A stretch of 13,232 bases of DNA from Gammaproteobacteria bacterium (GTDB taxonomy: Bacteria > Pseudomonadota > Gammaproteobacteria > SURF-13): contig JAMCTV010000010.1 of the NCBI GenBank assembly GCA_023381235.1, positions 1 through 13,232 on the forward strand. The letters run 5' to 3'. The position numbers and the translations under genes are program-made. Positions 1-7,593 of this stretch are shown in pieces. The notes below the pieces were generated by a model. It worked only from the letters and a program-made list of their open reading frames with translations. It searched no databases and was not told the DNA's origin. Numbering within the stretch: position 1 is the first letter of the stretch; every line of letters starts with the position of its first letter.

Positions 1-245
1 ATTGCGCGGTGCTGGGGGTGGCGCTGCTCAACGTGCAGGAGCAGCACGGCTTTTTGCATTCCGCGATCTTCGGCTTCGGTGCGGCGGCGGGATTTTCCCT
101 GATTCTGATTTTGTTCGCCGCGTTGCGCGAGCGCATCCTGGCGGCCGATGTGCCGGTGGCGTTCCGCGGGCCGGCCATCGCCCTCGTCACCGCCGGCCTC
201 ATGTCGCTCGCCTTCATGGGCTTTTCCGGTTTGATTAAAGCCTGA
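1..245 (+). CDS. rnfA: RnfA (RsxA), electron transport complex membrane subunit, 5' end missing
   Basis: C-terminal 80 residues of the integral membrane subunit RnfA; the reading frame enters at base 3 and about 110 residues lie outside the window. The visible part opens with Cys-Ala-Val-Leu-Gly-Val, matching the conserved TNCAVLG segment of RnfA/NqrE. That cysteine is, from known structures of the family, a ligand of a [2Fe-2S] cluster held inside the membrane between RnfA and RnfE. Two hydrophobic helices follow, with the family signature FAALRER between them, and the protein ends in the very conserved GLMSLAFMGFSGLI. The stop codon shares its last base with the rnfB start (TGATG), so the two are translationally coupled. 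E. coli RsxA ends almost identically, so the identification is firm. Confidence 0.97.
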   Translation, partial: CAVLGVALLNVQEQHGFLHSAIFGFGAAAGFSLILILFAALRERILAADVPVAFRGPAIALVTAGLMSLAFMGFSGLIKA

Positions 246-796
246 TGTTGTCCGCGATCATCGCATTCACCGCCCTGGCGGCGGTGTTCGGCCTGATTCT
301 TGGTTTTGCCGCGATCCGCTTCAGGGTCGAGGGCGATCCGCTGGTGAACAAGATAGACGCGCTGCTGCCGCAGACACAATGCGGCCAGTGCGGCTATCCC
401 GGCTGCCGTCCGTACGCCACAGCCATCGCCAGCGGCGAGGCTGACATCAACCAGTGTCCGCCCGGCGGAGAGGCCGGCATCATCGCGCTGGCCGACTTGC
501 TGGGGCGCGATCCCAAGCCGCTCAATGCCAAGCATGGCACGCTCAAGCCCAAGATGGTGGCGGTGATTGACGAGCCGCTGTGCATCGGCTGCACCTTGTG
601 CATCCAGGCCTGCCCGGTGGACGCGATACTCGGCGCGGCGAAACAGATGCATACCGTGATTGAGCAGGAATGCACCGGCTGCGAGCTGTGCGTCGCACCC
701 TGCCCGGTGGATTGCATCCGCATGGAGCCGGTGCAGCACGACATCAAAACCTGGAAGTGGCAGACTCCCTTGGAGGCTGCGGGGGGGCACGCATGA
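245..796 (+). CDS. rnfB: RnfB, ferredoxin-like Fe-S subunit of the Rnf complex
   Basis: 183-residue RnfB/RsxB, the cytoplasmic Fe-S subunit that takes electrons from ferredoxin and passes them into the Rnf complex. An N-terminal hydrophobic anchor covers residues 4-24. The Fe-S domain typical of the family follows with Cys46, Cys49, Cys54 and Cys71 (CGQCGYPGC...C). Two bacterial ferredoxin motifs come next: Cys113/116/119/123 (CIGCTLCIQACPVD) and Cys143/146/149/153 (CTGCELCVAPCPVD). All twelve ligands are present. Length is close to E. coli RsxB (192), with a slightly shorter tail. The start overlaps the rnfA stop by one base and the stop overlaps the rnfC start (ATGA). A run of seven G sits six bases before the rnfC start, inside the last codons. 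Confidence 0.98.
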   Translation: MLSAIIAFTALAAVFGLILGFAAIRFRVEGDPLVNKIDALLPQTQCGQCGYPGCRPYATAIASGEADINQCPPGGEAGIIALADLLGRDPKPLNAKHGTLKPKMVAVIDEPLCIGCTLCIQACPVDAILGAAKQMHTVIEQECTGCELCVAPCPVDCIRMEPVQHDIKTWKWQTPLEAAGGHA

Positions 797-2265
797 GCGG
801 CAAACTGCGGCGCTTCCCAGGCGGGCTGCACCTTGATGGGCACAAAACAGAATCCACACAGTGCGCGGTTCAGCGCGCACGCCTGCCCAGGCGTTTGATT
901 CTCCCTCTGCACCAGCACATCGGAGCGGAGGCAAAATCCGTCGTCATGGCAGGTGAGCGCGTGCTCAAGGGGCAGATGATCGCGCGCGCGGAAGGTTATG
1001 TGAGCGCGCCGGTGCATGCGCCCAGTTCCGGCACGGTGGTGGAAATCGGCGATCGCCCCGTTCCACACCCTTCGGGCCTGAGCGCGCCGTGCATCGTGAT
1101 CGAAACCGACGGCACGGAGCAATGGTGTGAGCGCCATCCGGTGCAGGATTACATCACGCAAGACCCCAGCCATCTGCGCAACCTGATCCGCGAGGCGGGT
1201 ATCGTCGGCCTCGGCGGCGCAGGTTTTCCGAGTTTCATCAAGCTCAACCCCCTCGGCAAGACGGTGGACACGCTGATCCTGAACGCCGCGGAGTGCGAGC
1301 CCTATATCACCTGCGATGACATGCTGATGCGCGAGCGCGCCGCTGAAATTATTCACGGCATACAGATCATGCGCCACGCGCTGCATGCCGCGCACTGCAT
1401 TATCGGCATCGAGGACAACAAGCCGGAGGCTCGTGCCGCTCTCGTGCGTGCACTGCAAGAGCTGCACATTGACGGTATCCAAGTGACTCAAGTGCCGACG
1501 CGTTACCCGGCGGGCGGCGAAAAACAATTAATCCACGTGCTCACCGGCAAGGAAGTGCCGAGTAACGGACTGCCGGTACACATCGGCATCGTGTGCCACA
1601 ATGTGGCCACCGCTGCCGCGATCTATCGCGCGGTGCAGCACGGCGAGCCGCTCATCTCGCGTTACGTCACGGTGACCGGGTCCGGCGTACCTGAGCCGCG
1701 CAATCTGGAAGTCCTGTTCGGCACGCCCATGGCTGAACTGCTGGAACAATGCGGCGCCGATCCTGCATCGGTTGAGCGCCTGGTGATGGGCGGGCCGATG
1801 ATGGGCTTCGGCGTGCACATGCCCGGCGTACCCGTGGTTAAAACCACCAACTGCCTGCTGGCCGACAGGCATCTGCCCGCTGCGCCGGCCGCCATGCCCT
1901 GCATACGCTGCGGCGCATGCGCCGAGGCCTGCCCGGCGAACCTGTTGCCGCAACAGCTATACTGGCACGCGCACGCCGGGGAGTTCGACAAGGCGCAAAA
2001 TTACAATTTATTCGACTGCATCGAATGCGGCTGCTGCGCAGCGGTGTGTCCGAGCCACATCCCTCTGGTGCAGTATTACCGCTACGCCAAGGGCGAAATC
2101 TGGACGCGCGAGCGTGAGAAACAGAAAGCGGACGTGGCGCGTGAACGCCATGAGTTCCGCCTCGCCCGCCTGGCCCAGGACAAGGCCGAACGCGAGGCGC
2201 GTCACGCGCAGAAAAAAGCGGAACTGGCGGGCAAAACCGCGCCGCACGAAACAACATCACACTGA
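793..2265 (+). CDS. rnfC: RnfC, NADH/FMN-binding subunit of the Rnf complex
   Basis: 490-residue RnfC/RsxC, the peripheral subunit that by family knowledge binds NAD(H) and FMN and carries two [4Fe-4S] clusters. It begins with the RnfC N-terminal barrel motif FPGGLHLDGHKT. The glycine-rich flavin/nucleotide site GLGGAGFP is at residues 139-146 and NAAECEP at 164-170. Two ferredoxin motifs are complete: Cys370/373/376/380 (CIRCGACAEAC) and Cys409/412/415/419 (CIECGCCAAVC). After about residue 435 the tail is a highly charged, probably helical segment rich in Arg, Lys, Glu and Ala. It stops at 490, whereas E. coli RsxC continues with Ala/Lys-rich repeats to about 740. The start at 793 was chosen because of the ATGA overlap with rnfB and because the motif begins directly after it; the frame stays open further upstream but only in rnfB's shadow. 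A GGAGG lies 16 bases upstream. Confidence 0.98.
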   Translation: MSGKLRRFPGGLHLDGHKTESTQCAVQRARLPRRLILPLHQHIGAEAKSVVMAGERVLKGQMIARAEGYVSAPVHAPSSGTVVEIGDRPVPHPSGLSAPCIVIETDGTEQWCERHPVQDYITQDPSHLRNLIREAGIVGLGGAGFPSFIKLNPLGKTVDTLILNAAECEPYITCDDMLMRERAAEIIHGIQIMRHALHAAHCIIGIEDNKPEARAALVRALQELHIDGIQVTQVPTRYPAGGEKQLIHVLTGKEVPSNGLPVHIGIVCHNVATAAAIYRAVQHGEPLISRYVTVTGSGVPEPRNLEVLFGTPMAELLEQCGADPASVERLVMGGPMMGFGVHMPGVPVVKTTNCLLADRHLPAAPAAMPCIRCGACAEACPANLLPQQLYWHAHAGEFDKAQNYNLFDCIECGCCAAVCPSHIPLVQYYRYAKGEIWTREREKQKADVARERHEFRLARLAQDKAEREARHAQKKAELAGKTAPHETTSH

Positions 2266-2267
2266 AC

Positions 2268-3296
2268 ATGCAAACTTCCAGCTCGCCGCATCTACACAGC
2301 GCCGCGCCCGTCTCCAGCGTAATGCTGCGCGTGATCTATGCGCTCATTCCCGGCGTGATCGCCTATATCGGGGTGTTCGGCTGGGGCGTGGCGGTAAACG
2401 TGGTGTTTGCAAGCATCGTCGCGCTCGCCAGCGAGGCCGTCACGCTCGCCGTACGCGGACGTCCTATCAAGCCGTTTCTGTTCGACGGCAGCGCGCTCGT
2501 CACCGCCTTTTTGCTGGCGCTGTCGCTGCCGCCATTTGCGCCGTGGTGGATCACCCTGATCGGGACGGCGTTCGCCATTGTGGTCGCAAAACAATTGTAC
2601 GGCGGTCTGGGATTTAACCCCTTCAATCCCGCGATGGCGGGCTACGTGGTCCTGCTCATCTCCTTTCCGCGCGAGATGACGCAATGGCTCGCGCCGGAAA
2701 CGGTGAGCGGGCACGCGTTGAGTTTTGTTGAGGCCGCGCGCGTGATTTTCAACGGCGCGCTGCCGCCGGGCTTGACGCTGGACGCGGTGAGCGCCGCGAC
2801 GCCGCTTGACACGCTCAAGACCCGTCTCCATCTGGGCGAAACGGTTGAAACCGCGCGCCGCGCCAGTCCCGTGTTCGGCAGCCTGGGGGGGCTGGGCTGG
2901 GAGTGGATCAATGGCCTGTTCCTGCTGGGTGGATTGTGGATGATCTACAAAAAAATCATCACCTGGCATATCCCGCTGGCGCTGCTGGGCGGTTTGTTTG
3001 TCATGTCTCTGGTTTTTCATCTCTACAACAGCGGCGCTTATGTAGCTCCTGTGTTTCATCTGTTCAGCGGCGCGGCGATGCTGGGCGCGTTTTTTATCGC
3101 CACCGATCCGGTCTCGGCCTGCACCACGCCGCGCGGTAAATTGTATTACGGCGCAGGCGTCGGCATCCTCACTTACATCATCCGAACCTGGGGCGGTTAC
3201 CCGGACGGCATCGCTTTTTCTGTCTTGCTGATGAACATGGCCGTGCCGCTGATAGATCACTATACGCAGCCGCGCGTATTCGGTCACAAGGACTAG
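2268..3296 (+). CDS. rnfD: RnfD, membrane subunit with covalent FMN
   Basis: 342-residue multi-helix membrane protein of the RnfD/NqrB family, the subunit thought to couple electron flow to ion movement. Family landmarks are visible: the loop KPFLFDGSALVTAFLLALSLPP, the segment GGLGFNPFNPAMAGY, and the FMN-attachment motif DAVSAATPL. Thr178 in that motif corresponds to the threonine that carries FMN through a phosphoester bond (Thr187 in the E. coli numbering). The C-terminal helix pair contains FFIATDPVSACTTPRGKLYYGAGVG in two adjacent stretches and ends GGYPDGIAFSVLLMN, both typical. The gene starts two bases after the rnfC stop without a clear Shine-Dalgarno sequence, so coupling to rnfC is likely. 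It abuts rnfG with no gap. A run of seven G lies at 2885-2891. Confidence 0.98.
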   Translation: MQTSSSPHLHSAAPVSSVMLRVIYALIPGVIAYIGVFGWGVAVNVVFASIVALASEAVTLAVRGRPIKPFLFDGSALVTAFLLALSLPPFAPWWITLIGTAFAIVVAKQLYGGLGFNPFNPAMAGYVVLLISFPREMTQWLAPETVSGHALSFVEAARVIFNGALPPGLTLDAVSAATPLDTLKTRLHLGETVETARRASPVFGSLGGLGWEWINGLFLLGGLWMIYKKIITWHIPLALLGGLFVMSLVFHLYNSGAYVAPVFHLFSGAAMLGAFFIATDPVSACTTPRGKLYYGAGVGILTYIIRTWGGYPDGIAFSVLLMNMAVPLIDHYTQPRVFGHKD

Positions 3297-3935
3297 ATGG
3301 CACTCGCTCGACACATGCTGCGCACCGGCGTGGCGCTGGCCTTGTTCACCGTGGCGGGCACGGCCATCGTCGCCTATACCTTTGATCAGACGCGTACGCG
3401 CATCGCAGAAAGCGAGCGCGCTGCGCTGCTGCAAAAGCTGCACGCGCTCCTGCCTCCCGATCAGCATGACAATGATCTGCTCGGCGACATGCTGGAGGTC
3501 ACTGCGCCGGAACTGGGGCCCAAGGCGGTGAAGGTGCACCGTGCGCGTAAAGGCGGCATGCCGGTAGCGGCGGCATTCACCCCGGTGATCGCGCCGGACG
3601 GATACAGCGGCCCGATCAAACTGCTCATCGCCATTCATTACGACGGCACCCTCGCCGGGGTGCGCGTGATCGGGCACCGCGAGACACCGGGCCTCGGCGA
3701 TCCCATCGAGGAAACGCGTTCGGACTGGATTTTAAAATTCACCGGGCGCTCATTGAGCAATCCTGAGCCCCCGCAGTGGAAGGTAAAAAAAGACGGCGGC
3801 GCATTTGACCAGTTCACCGGCGCCACTATCACACCGCGCGCAGTGGTCAAGGCGGTGTATAATTCTTTAAGCTATTTTGCCGCGCACCGTGACGAACTGT
3901 TTGCGCCGGCCACAGCGGCGGCCCCCGGCCGGTGA
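3297..3935 (+). CDS. rnfG: RnfG, FMN-carrying subunit
   Basis: 212-residue RnfG/RsxG (NqrC-like), which has one membrane anchor and a soluble FMN domain placed, by family knowledge, on the periplasmic side. The anchor covers residues 10-28. The FMN domain shows the conserved run RVIGHRETPGLGDPIE and the attachment motif QFTGATITP at 172-180, in which Thr177 is the expected FMN-linked residue. The ATG follows the rnfD stop directly, with AAGGA four bases upstream as a ribosome binding site. A run of seven A (3785-3791) lies in the lysine-rich part. Length agrees with E. coli RsxG (206). Confidence 0.97.
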   Translation: MALARHMLRTGVALALFTVAGTAIVAYTFDQTRTRIAESERAALLQKLHALLPPDQHDNDLLGDMLEVTAPELGPKAVKVHRARKGGMPVAAAFTPVIAPDGYSGPIKLLIAIHYDGTLAGVRVIGHRETPGLGDPIEETRSDWILKFTGRSLSNPEPPQWKVKKDGGAFDQFTGATITPRAVVKAVYNSLSYFAAHRDELFAPATAAAPGR

Positions 3936-3945
3936 GGGTAATATC

Positions 3946-4638
3946 ATGAACGTGACGCCTTACAGCAAAATCGCCCACGACGGCCTGTGGGCCAATAATC
4001 CGGCCTTGGTGCAAATCCTCGGCCTGTGCCCGCTGCTCGCCATTTCCAACAGCGTGGTCAATGCGATGGGGCTGGGATTCGCCACGTTGCTGACGCTCAC
4101 GCTGTCCAACACCATCGTATCCCTGATTCGCAACCTGGTCACACCTGAAATCCGTCTGCCGGTGTTCGTGCTGGTGATCGCCTGCGTAGTGACGGCGATC
4201 GAGCTGGCCATGAACGCCTACCTGCATGAACTGCACAATATCCTGGGCATCTTTATTCCGCTCATCGTCACCAACTGCATCATCATCGCGCGCGCAGAGG
4301 CCTTCGCCTCCAAAAATACCGTGGGCCGCGCCTGCGCCGACGGTTTTATGATGGGTCTCGGCTCCACCCTGGCGCTGGTGTTGCTCGGCGCGCTGCGCGA
4401 ATCCCTTGGACATGGCACGCTTTTGGCAAACGCCCATCTTATGTTCGGCGAAGCGGCGAAAAACTGGACCATTACCCTGGTGGAGCACTACCACGGCTTC
4501 CTGCTCGCCATCCTGCCGCCCGGCGCATTCATCGGACTGGGGTTATTGATCGCAGCCAAAAACGTGATAGACGCGCGCATTGAGCGGCGCAGCGCGCAGA
4601 CCGTTGCCTTGCCGCATGAAGCGGGCGCCGCGGCCTGA
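3946..4638 (+). CDS. rnfE: RnfE, membrane subunit of the Rnf complex
   Basis: 230-residue, about six-helix membrane protein, homologous to RnfA and NqrD. Cys28 (ILGLCPLLAISN) and Cys111 (IVTNCIIIARAEAFA) sit in the two half-helix motifs that, in solved Rnf/NQR structures, hold the membrane [2Fe-2S] cluster together with the RnfA cysteines. Further family signatures are NPALVQILGLCP near the N-terminus and LLAILPPGAFIGLGLLIAAKN near the end. The frame is open from 3877, but the ATG at 3946 is chosen because GAGGG lies 7 bases upstream, the start falls 10 bases after the rnfG stop, and the protein then begins like E. coli RsxE (231 residues). The C-terminal tail is soluble and basic, then Ala-rich. 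Confidence 0.97.
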   Translation: MNVTPYSKIAHDGLWANNPALVQILGLCPLLAISNSVVNAMGLGFATLLTLTLSNTIVSLIRNLVTPEIRLPVFVLVIACVVTAIELAMNAYLHELHNILGIFIPLIVTNCIIIARAEAFASKNTVGRACADGFMMGLGSTLALVLLGALRESLGHGTLLANAHLMFGEAAKNWTITLVEHYHGFLLAILPPGAFIGLGLLIAAKNVIDARIERRSAQTVALPHEAGAAA

Positions 4639-4659
4639 TTCATCGTCATTACAACGCCT

Positions 4660-6030
4660 ATGAGACCGGCCGCAATATGTCTCAAGCACCTGTGCTCCGC
4701 AGCTTTCGTCGTGGCGGCGCTTGCCTTCATACTGCCGTTCGTCGTTCCGCTCAATCATTACCTGCCTGACATCGAAAAACTGGCCAGCGACGCGCTGCAA
4801 GAGCCGGTGCATATCGAGGGGATGCGCGTTGCCCTGCTCCCCCTGCCCCACGTGCACCTGAAGGAGGTCAGCATCGGAAAAAATGCCGATGTGCAAATCG
4901 CCTCGTGCAATATCAACCTGAATCTCTATGCGCTGTTCAACCCGGCCAAGGCAATCCATAACGTAGTGCTGCGTGACGTCACCCTGCGTCAGCCGGCGCT
5001 GACCAAACTGCCCGGCTGGTTTCAGAATAGCACCCTGCTAGCGGCGCCACTCAACACCATCAAACTCGACAACCTGAATCTTCTCCTGCCCAAGCTTTCG
5101 CTCGGGCCGTTCAACGGCAGCGTGCAACTGACACCGCGCAATGATTTCAAAGGCGCCGCGCTCGCCAGCCGCGACGGAAAACTGAAGCTGGCGCTGCAGC
5201 CCAAAGGAAGGGAGTACCATCTGGAAGTCACTGCGCAACAATGGCAGCCGCTGCTGGGTCCGAAGTTTTTATTCGATACCTTGTCCGCCAACATCCTGCT
5301 CACGGATGGCGGCCTGCACGCGCAGTCCATCAAAGGCAAATTATACGGCGGCCAGGTCAGCGCCACGGCGGATATGGATTGGGACAAGAGCTGGCGTTTA
5401 TACGGCGTGCTCAGCGCTCACGGCGTGCAAGTGCAGCCGCTGCTGGCCTTGTTCAACCTCACGCGCAGCATGACCGGCGTGCTGGACGGCGACGCCACTT
5501 ACTCGCTGCGCGCCGCCAAGGCCGCGCAGCTACTCGATCAACCGCAAGTCAACGCGGAATTCAGGGTGCAAAAGGGCGTGATCTACAAGGTGGACCTGGC
5601 CAAGGCCGCGCAAACCCTGGCCAAGGAAGGCGCAGGCGACGGCGAGACGCGCTTCGATGAGTTCACCGGCAGGCTGGAGCTTGCGGACAACGAGTATCGC
5701 TTCAAGGATTTGAACATCAATTCCGGCCTGCTGAACGGCAGCGGCAACGTGAATATCAGGCCCGATCAGCAACTGGACGGACGGGTCAAGATAGCGCTCA
5801 AGGCCGGCATCAACCTGGCCGAAGTGCCGTTCGATGTCACGGGGACGTTCGTGGAACCCACGCTGCGGGTGCCGCCCGTCGCCATCGCCGGCGCGGTGGC
5901 CGGCACCGCGCTGCTGGGGCCGGGGCTGGGCACCAGCCTCGGCGTCAAGGCGGGCGAGGCGGCGGAAAAAATCAAGGTCTGGCTCAGCCGCGACGCATCG
6001 CAGCAGTCCGTTCCGCCTGAAAAACAATGA
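4660..6030 (+). CDS. AsmA-family envelope protein
   Basis: 456-residue protein of the AsmA family, recognised from its pattern rather than from a close named homologue. It has one N-terminal membrane anchor (about residues 8-30). A long periplasmic beta-rich region follows with AsmA features: the segment DIEKLASDALQEPVHIEGM after the anchor, and the C-terminal run FTGRLELADNEYRFKDLNI followed by SGLLNGSGNVNI and VTGTFVEPTL. Near the end a glycine/alanine-rich hydrophobic stretch (about 407-429) is followed by a charged tail. AsmA-like proteins are linked to lipid transport or outer membrane assembly; the substrate here is unknown. It starts 21 bases after rnfE without a clear ribosome binding site, and its stop overlaps the nth start (ATGA). 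It thus sits between rnf and nth, which are adjacent in E. coli. Confidence 0.85.
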   Translation: MRPAAICLKHLCSAAFVVAALAFILPFVVPLNHYLPDIEKLASDALQEPVHIEGMRVALLPLPHVHLKEVSIGKNADVQIASCNINLNLYALFNPAKAIHNVVLRDVTLRQPALTKLPGWFQNSTLLAAPLNTIKLDNLNLLLPKLSLGPFNGSVQLTPRNDFKGAALASRDGKLKLALQPKGREYHLEVTAQQWQPLLGPKFLFDTLSANILLTDGGLHAQSIKGKLYGGQVSATADMDWDKSWRLYGVLSAHGVQVQPLLALFNLTRSMTGVLDGDATYSLRAAKAAQLLDQPQVNAEFRVQKGVIYKVDLAKAAQTLAKEGAGDGETRFDEFTGRLELADNEYRFKDLNINSGLLNGSGNVNIRPDQQLDGRVKIALKAGINLAEVPFDVTGTFVEPTLRVPPVAIAGAVAGTALLGPGLGTSLGVKAGEAAEKIKVWLSRDASQQSVPPEKQ

Positions 6031-6665
6031 ATCAGCACAAGCGCCGTGCTGTCTTTGAGCGTCTCAAGAGCGCCAATCCCAAACCCGCCACCGAACTCAA
6101 TTACTCCACACCGTTTGAGTTGCTGATCGCCGTGATACTCTCGGCCCAGGCGACGGACAAGGGCGTCAACAAGGCCACGCAAAAATTATTCCCCGCGGCC
6201 AATACGCCGCGCGCGATTCTGGCCCTGGGCGAGGAAGGGCTGAAAAAATACATTCAGACCATCGGGCTCTACAACAGCAAGGCGCGCAACATCATCAGGA
6301 CCTGCGCGCTGCTCATCGAACACCACCAGGGTCAGGTGCCGCATGAGCGCAAGGCGCTGGAGGCGCTGCCGGGCGTAGGGCGAAAGACCGCCAATGTGAT
6401 TTTGAACACCGCGTTCGGCGAGCCCGCCATTGCGGTGGATACGCACATCTTTCGCGTCGCCAACCGCACCGGGCTTGCGCCGGGAAAGACCGTGCGCCAA
6501 GTGGAAGATAAATTAAACCGGCTTGTCCCGGCGGAATTCAAACATGACACGCACCACTGGCTGATACTGCATGGACGCTATATCTGCACCGCGCGCAAAC
6601 CGCGCTGCTACGTCTGCGTGATTGCCGATCTTTGCGACTATCCCCACAAAACGGAACATCCATGA
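6027..6665 (+). CDS. nth: Endonuclease III (DNA glycosylase/AP lyase)
   Basis: 212-residue endonuclease III, which removes oxidised pyrimidines from DNA and cuts at the resulting abasic site in base excision repair. The helix-hairpin-helix motif LPGVGRKTAN contains the catalytic Lys120, and VDTHIFRV contains the catalytic Asp138; both numbers equal those in E. coli Nth. The [4Fe-4S] loop Cys187-X6-Cys194-X2-Cys197-X5-Cys203 is complete. The start lies within the stop of the AsmA gene (ATGA), and the stop overlaps the next gene in the same way. Linkage to rnf/rsx is known from E. coli; both products depend on Fe-S clusters and oxidative stress is a common theme. Confidence 0.98.
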   Translation: MNQHKRRAVFERLKSANPKPATELNYSTPFELLIAVILSAQATDKGVNKATQKLFPAANTPRAILALGEEGLKKYIQTIGLYNSKARNIIRTCALLIEHHQGQVPHERKALEALPGVGRKTANVILNTAFGEPAIAVDTHIFRVANRTGLAPGKTVRQVEDKLNRLVPAEFKHDTHHWLILHGRYICTARKPRCYVCVIADLCDYPHKTEHP

Positions 6666-7099
6666 TGTTTGGCCAAGACCGTCGTGCGCTGCGGCAAGTG
6701 TTTCTTGACGCCTGGCGAAAATACCGTGAGCGCAGCGCGCTTGAGCCGCTGGAAGAAATCATCGCGCGCGTGATTTGCGATCATCCTGAGTATCAGCGTC
6801 TGCTGGAAAACGAAGAGTACGCGCTGGAGCATGATTACCCGGCGGAATCCACCCTGAGCAACCCGTTTCTGCACATGGGCATGCACATCACCATCCGCGA
6901 ACAGCTCGCTGCGCGCCGCCCGGCGGGCGTCAATGAGCTGCACCAGGCCCTGTTGACGCGGCTGGGCGACGCCCATGCAGTGGAACATCACATGCTGGAA
7001 TGTTTGGGGGAAACGCTTTGGCGTGCGCAACGCAGCGGGTCTGCGCCGGACGAAGCGGCATACCTGGAGTGTCTGCGTCGCGCGGCGCAGCTTATTTAG
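6662..7099 (+). CDS. DUF1841 family protein
   Basis: 145-residue soluble, acidic protein matching the DUF1841 family, whose function is unknown. Signatures I recognise are MFGQDR at the N-terminus, the central NPFLHMGMHITIREQLAARRP, and the C-terminal HHMLECLGETLWRAQRSG with PDEAAYL after it. There is no signal peptide or membrane segment. Two adjacent ATG codons occur: 6662 (overlapping the nth stop as ATGA, GGA six bases upstream) and 6665; the first is used here. The protein is probably the last gene of the rnf-AsmA-nth transcript. Its final 8 bases overlap the end of the convergent lipoprotein gene, and I see no intrinsic terminator there. Confidence 0.87.
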   Translation: MMFGQDRRALRQVFLDAWRKYRERSALEPLEEIIARVICDHPEYQRLLENEEYALEHDYPAESTLSNPFLHMGMHITIREQLAARRPAGVNELHQALLTRLGDAHAVEHHMLECLGETLWRAQRSGSAPDEAAYLECLRRAAQLI

Positions 7100-7589
7100 C
7101 TGTAGCTGGGGCCTTTTTTGTATCCTTGGACTGTCTTGCCTCTTTTACTTCCCGGAACACCTTGCCCCATACCGGGTGTCCCGCCTCGGCGCTGCTCAAT
7201 TCAAAATCCGGATTCAGTTCCAGCACCTTGCTGAACGCCTCGCGGCAGGGCTTTTCGCGCTTCGCGCCGCAGTGAATGAAGGCCAGATATTTGTACGCCT
7301 GCACCTGGTCTTCCTTTTTCTCCAGGCCGTCATTGAGAGCGCCTTGCAGGGCCTGTTGGGCTTCGCCGTAGCGGCCCTCTTCATAAGTCTTCACGCCCAG
7401 GGCGAATTTCAAATCCGCTATGGTCGGCCCGCGCGCGGGAGCGGTCTCCACCACGGTGATTCCAGCTTCCTGTTTTTCCTCGGCAGGTTTTTTGAGCACG
7501 TCCTTGAGCGGGCCGGTTTCGCAGCCGGCCAGCGCCAGCGCACCCAACAGAATAGAGTATCGCGCCCATGAACAGTGTCTGTTCGTCAT
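7092..7589 (-). CDS. TPR-like lipoprotein, possibly TssQ-like family
   Basis: 165-residue predicted lipoprotein. A signal peptide (residues 1-22) ends in the lipobox Leu-Ala-Gly-Cys with Cys23 as the lipidated residue; residue 24 is Glu rather than Asp, so outer membrane sorting is expected. A TPR-like region follows (about 61-130), with GVKTYEEGRYGEAQQAL and QVQAYKYLAFIHCG, then the segment SSAEAGHPVWGKVF. The QVxAxKYLAF and AEAGHPxWGxVF motifs resemble a betaproteobacterial family labelled TssQ, a type VI secretion associated lipoprotein. This label is from memory and no type VI gene is in the window. Cys107 and Cys115 could form a disulfide. The start lies 4 bases after the cyclase stop, with no ribosome binding site close by, so coupling with the cyclase gene is likely. 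The C-terminus is rich in Lys, Ala and Thr. Confidence 0.8.
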   Translation of the reverse strand: MTNRHCSWARYSILLGALALAGCETGPLKDVLKKPAEEKQEAGITVVETAPARGPTIADLKFALGVKTYEEGRYGEAQQALQGALNDGLEKKEDQVQAYKYLAFIHCGAKREKPCREAFSKVLELNPDFELSSAEAGHPVWGKVFREVKEARQSKDTKKAPATAK

Positions 7590-7593
7590 GAGG

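Noticed and set aside
394..1527. Minus-strand open frame opposite rnfB and rnfC
   Set aside because: No family motif, rich in His, Ala and Arg, and covers two certain genes.
2292..3677. Long open frame (461 codons) on the minus strand opposite rnfD and rnfG
   Set aside because: Composition is Arg/His/Gln-rich with no recognisable motif, and it is antisense to two certain genes; high GC keeps such frames open.
7104..7118. GGGGCC followed by T6 as a terminator after the DUF1841 gene
   Set aside because: No convincing stem precedes the T run, and the bases code for the conserved frame end of the lipoprotein on the other strand.
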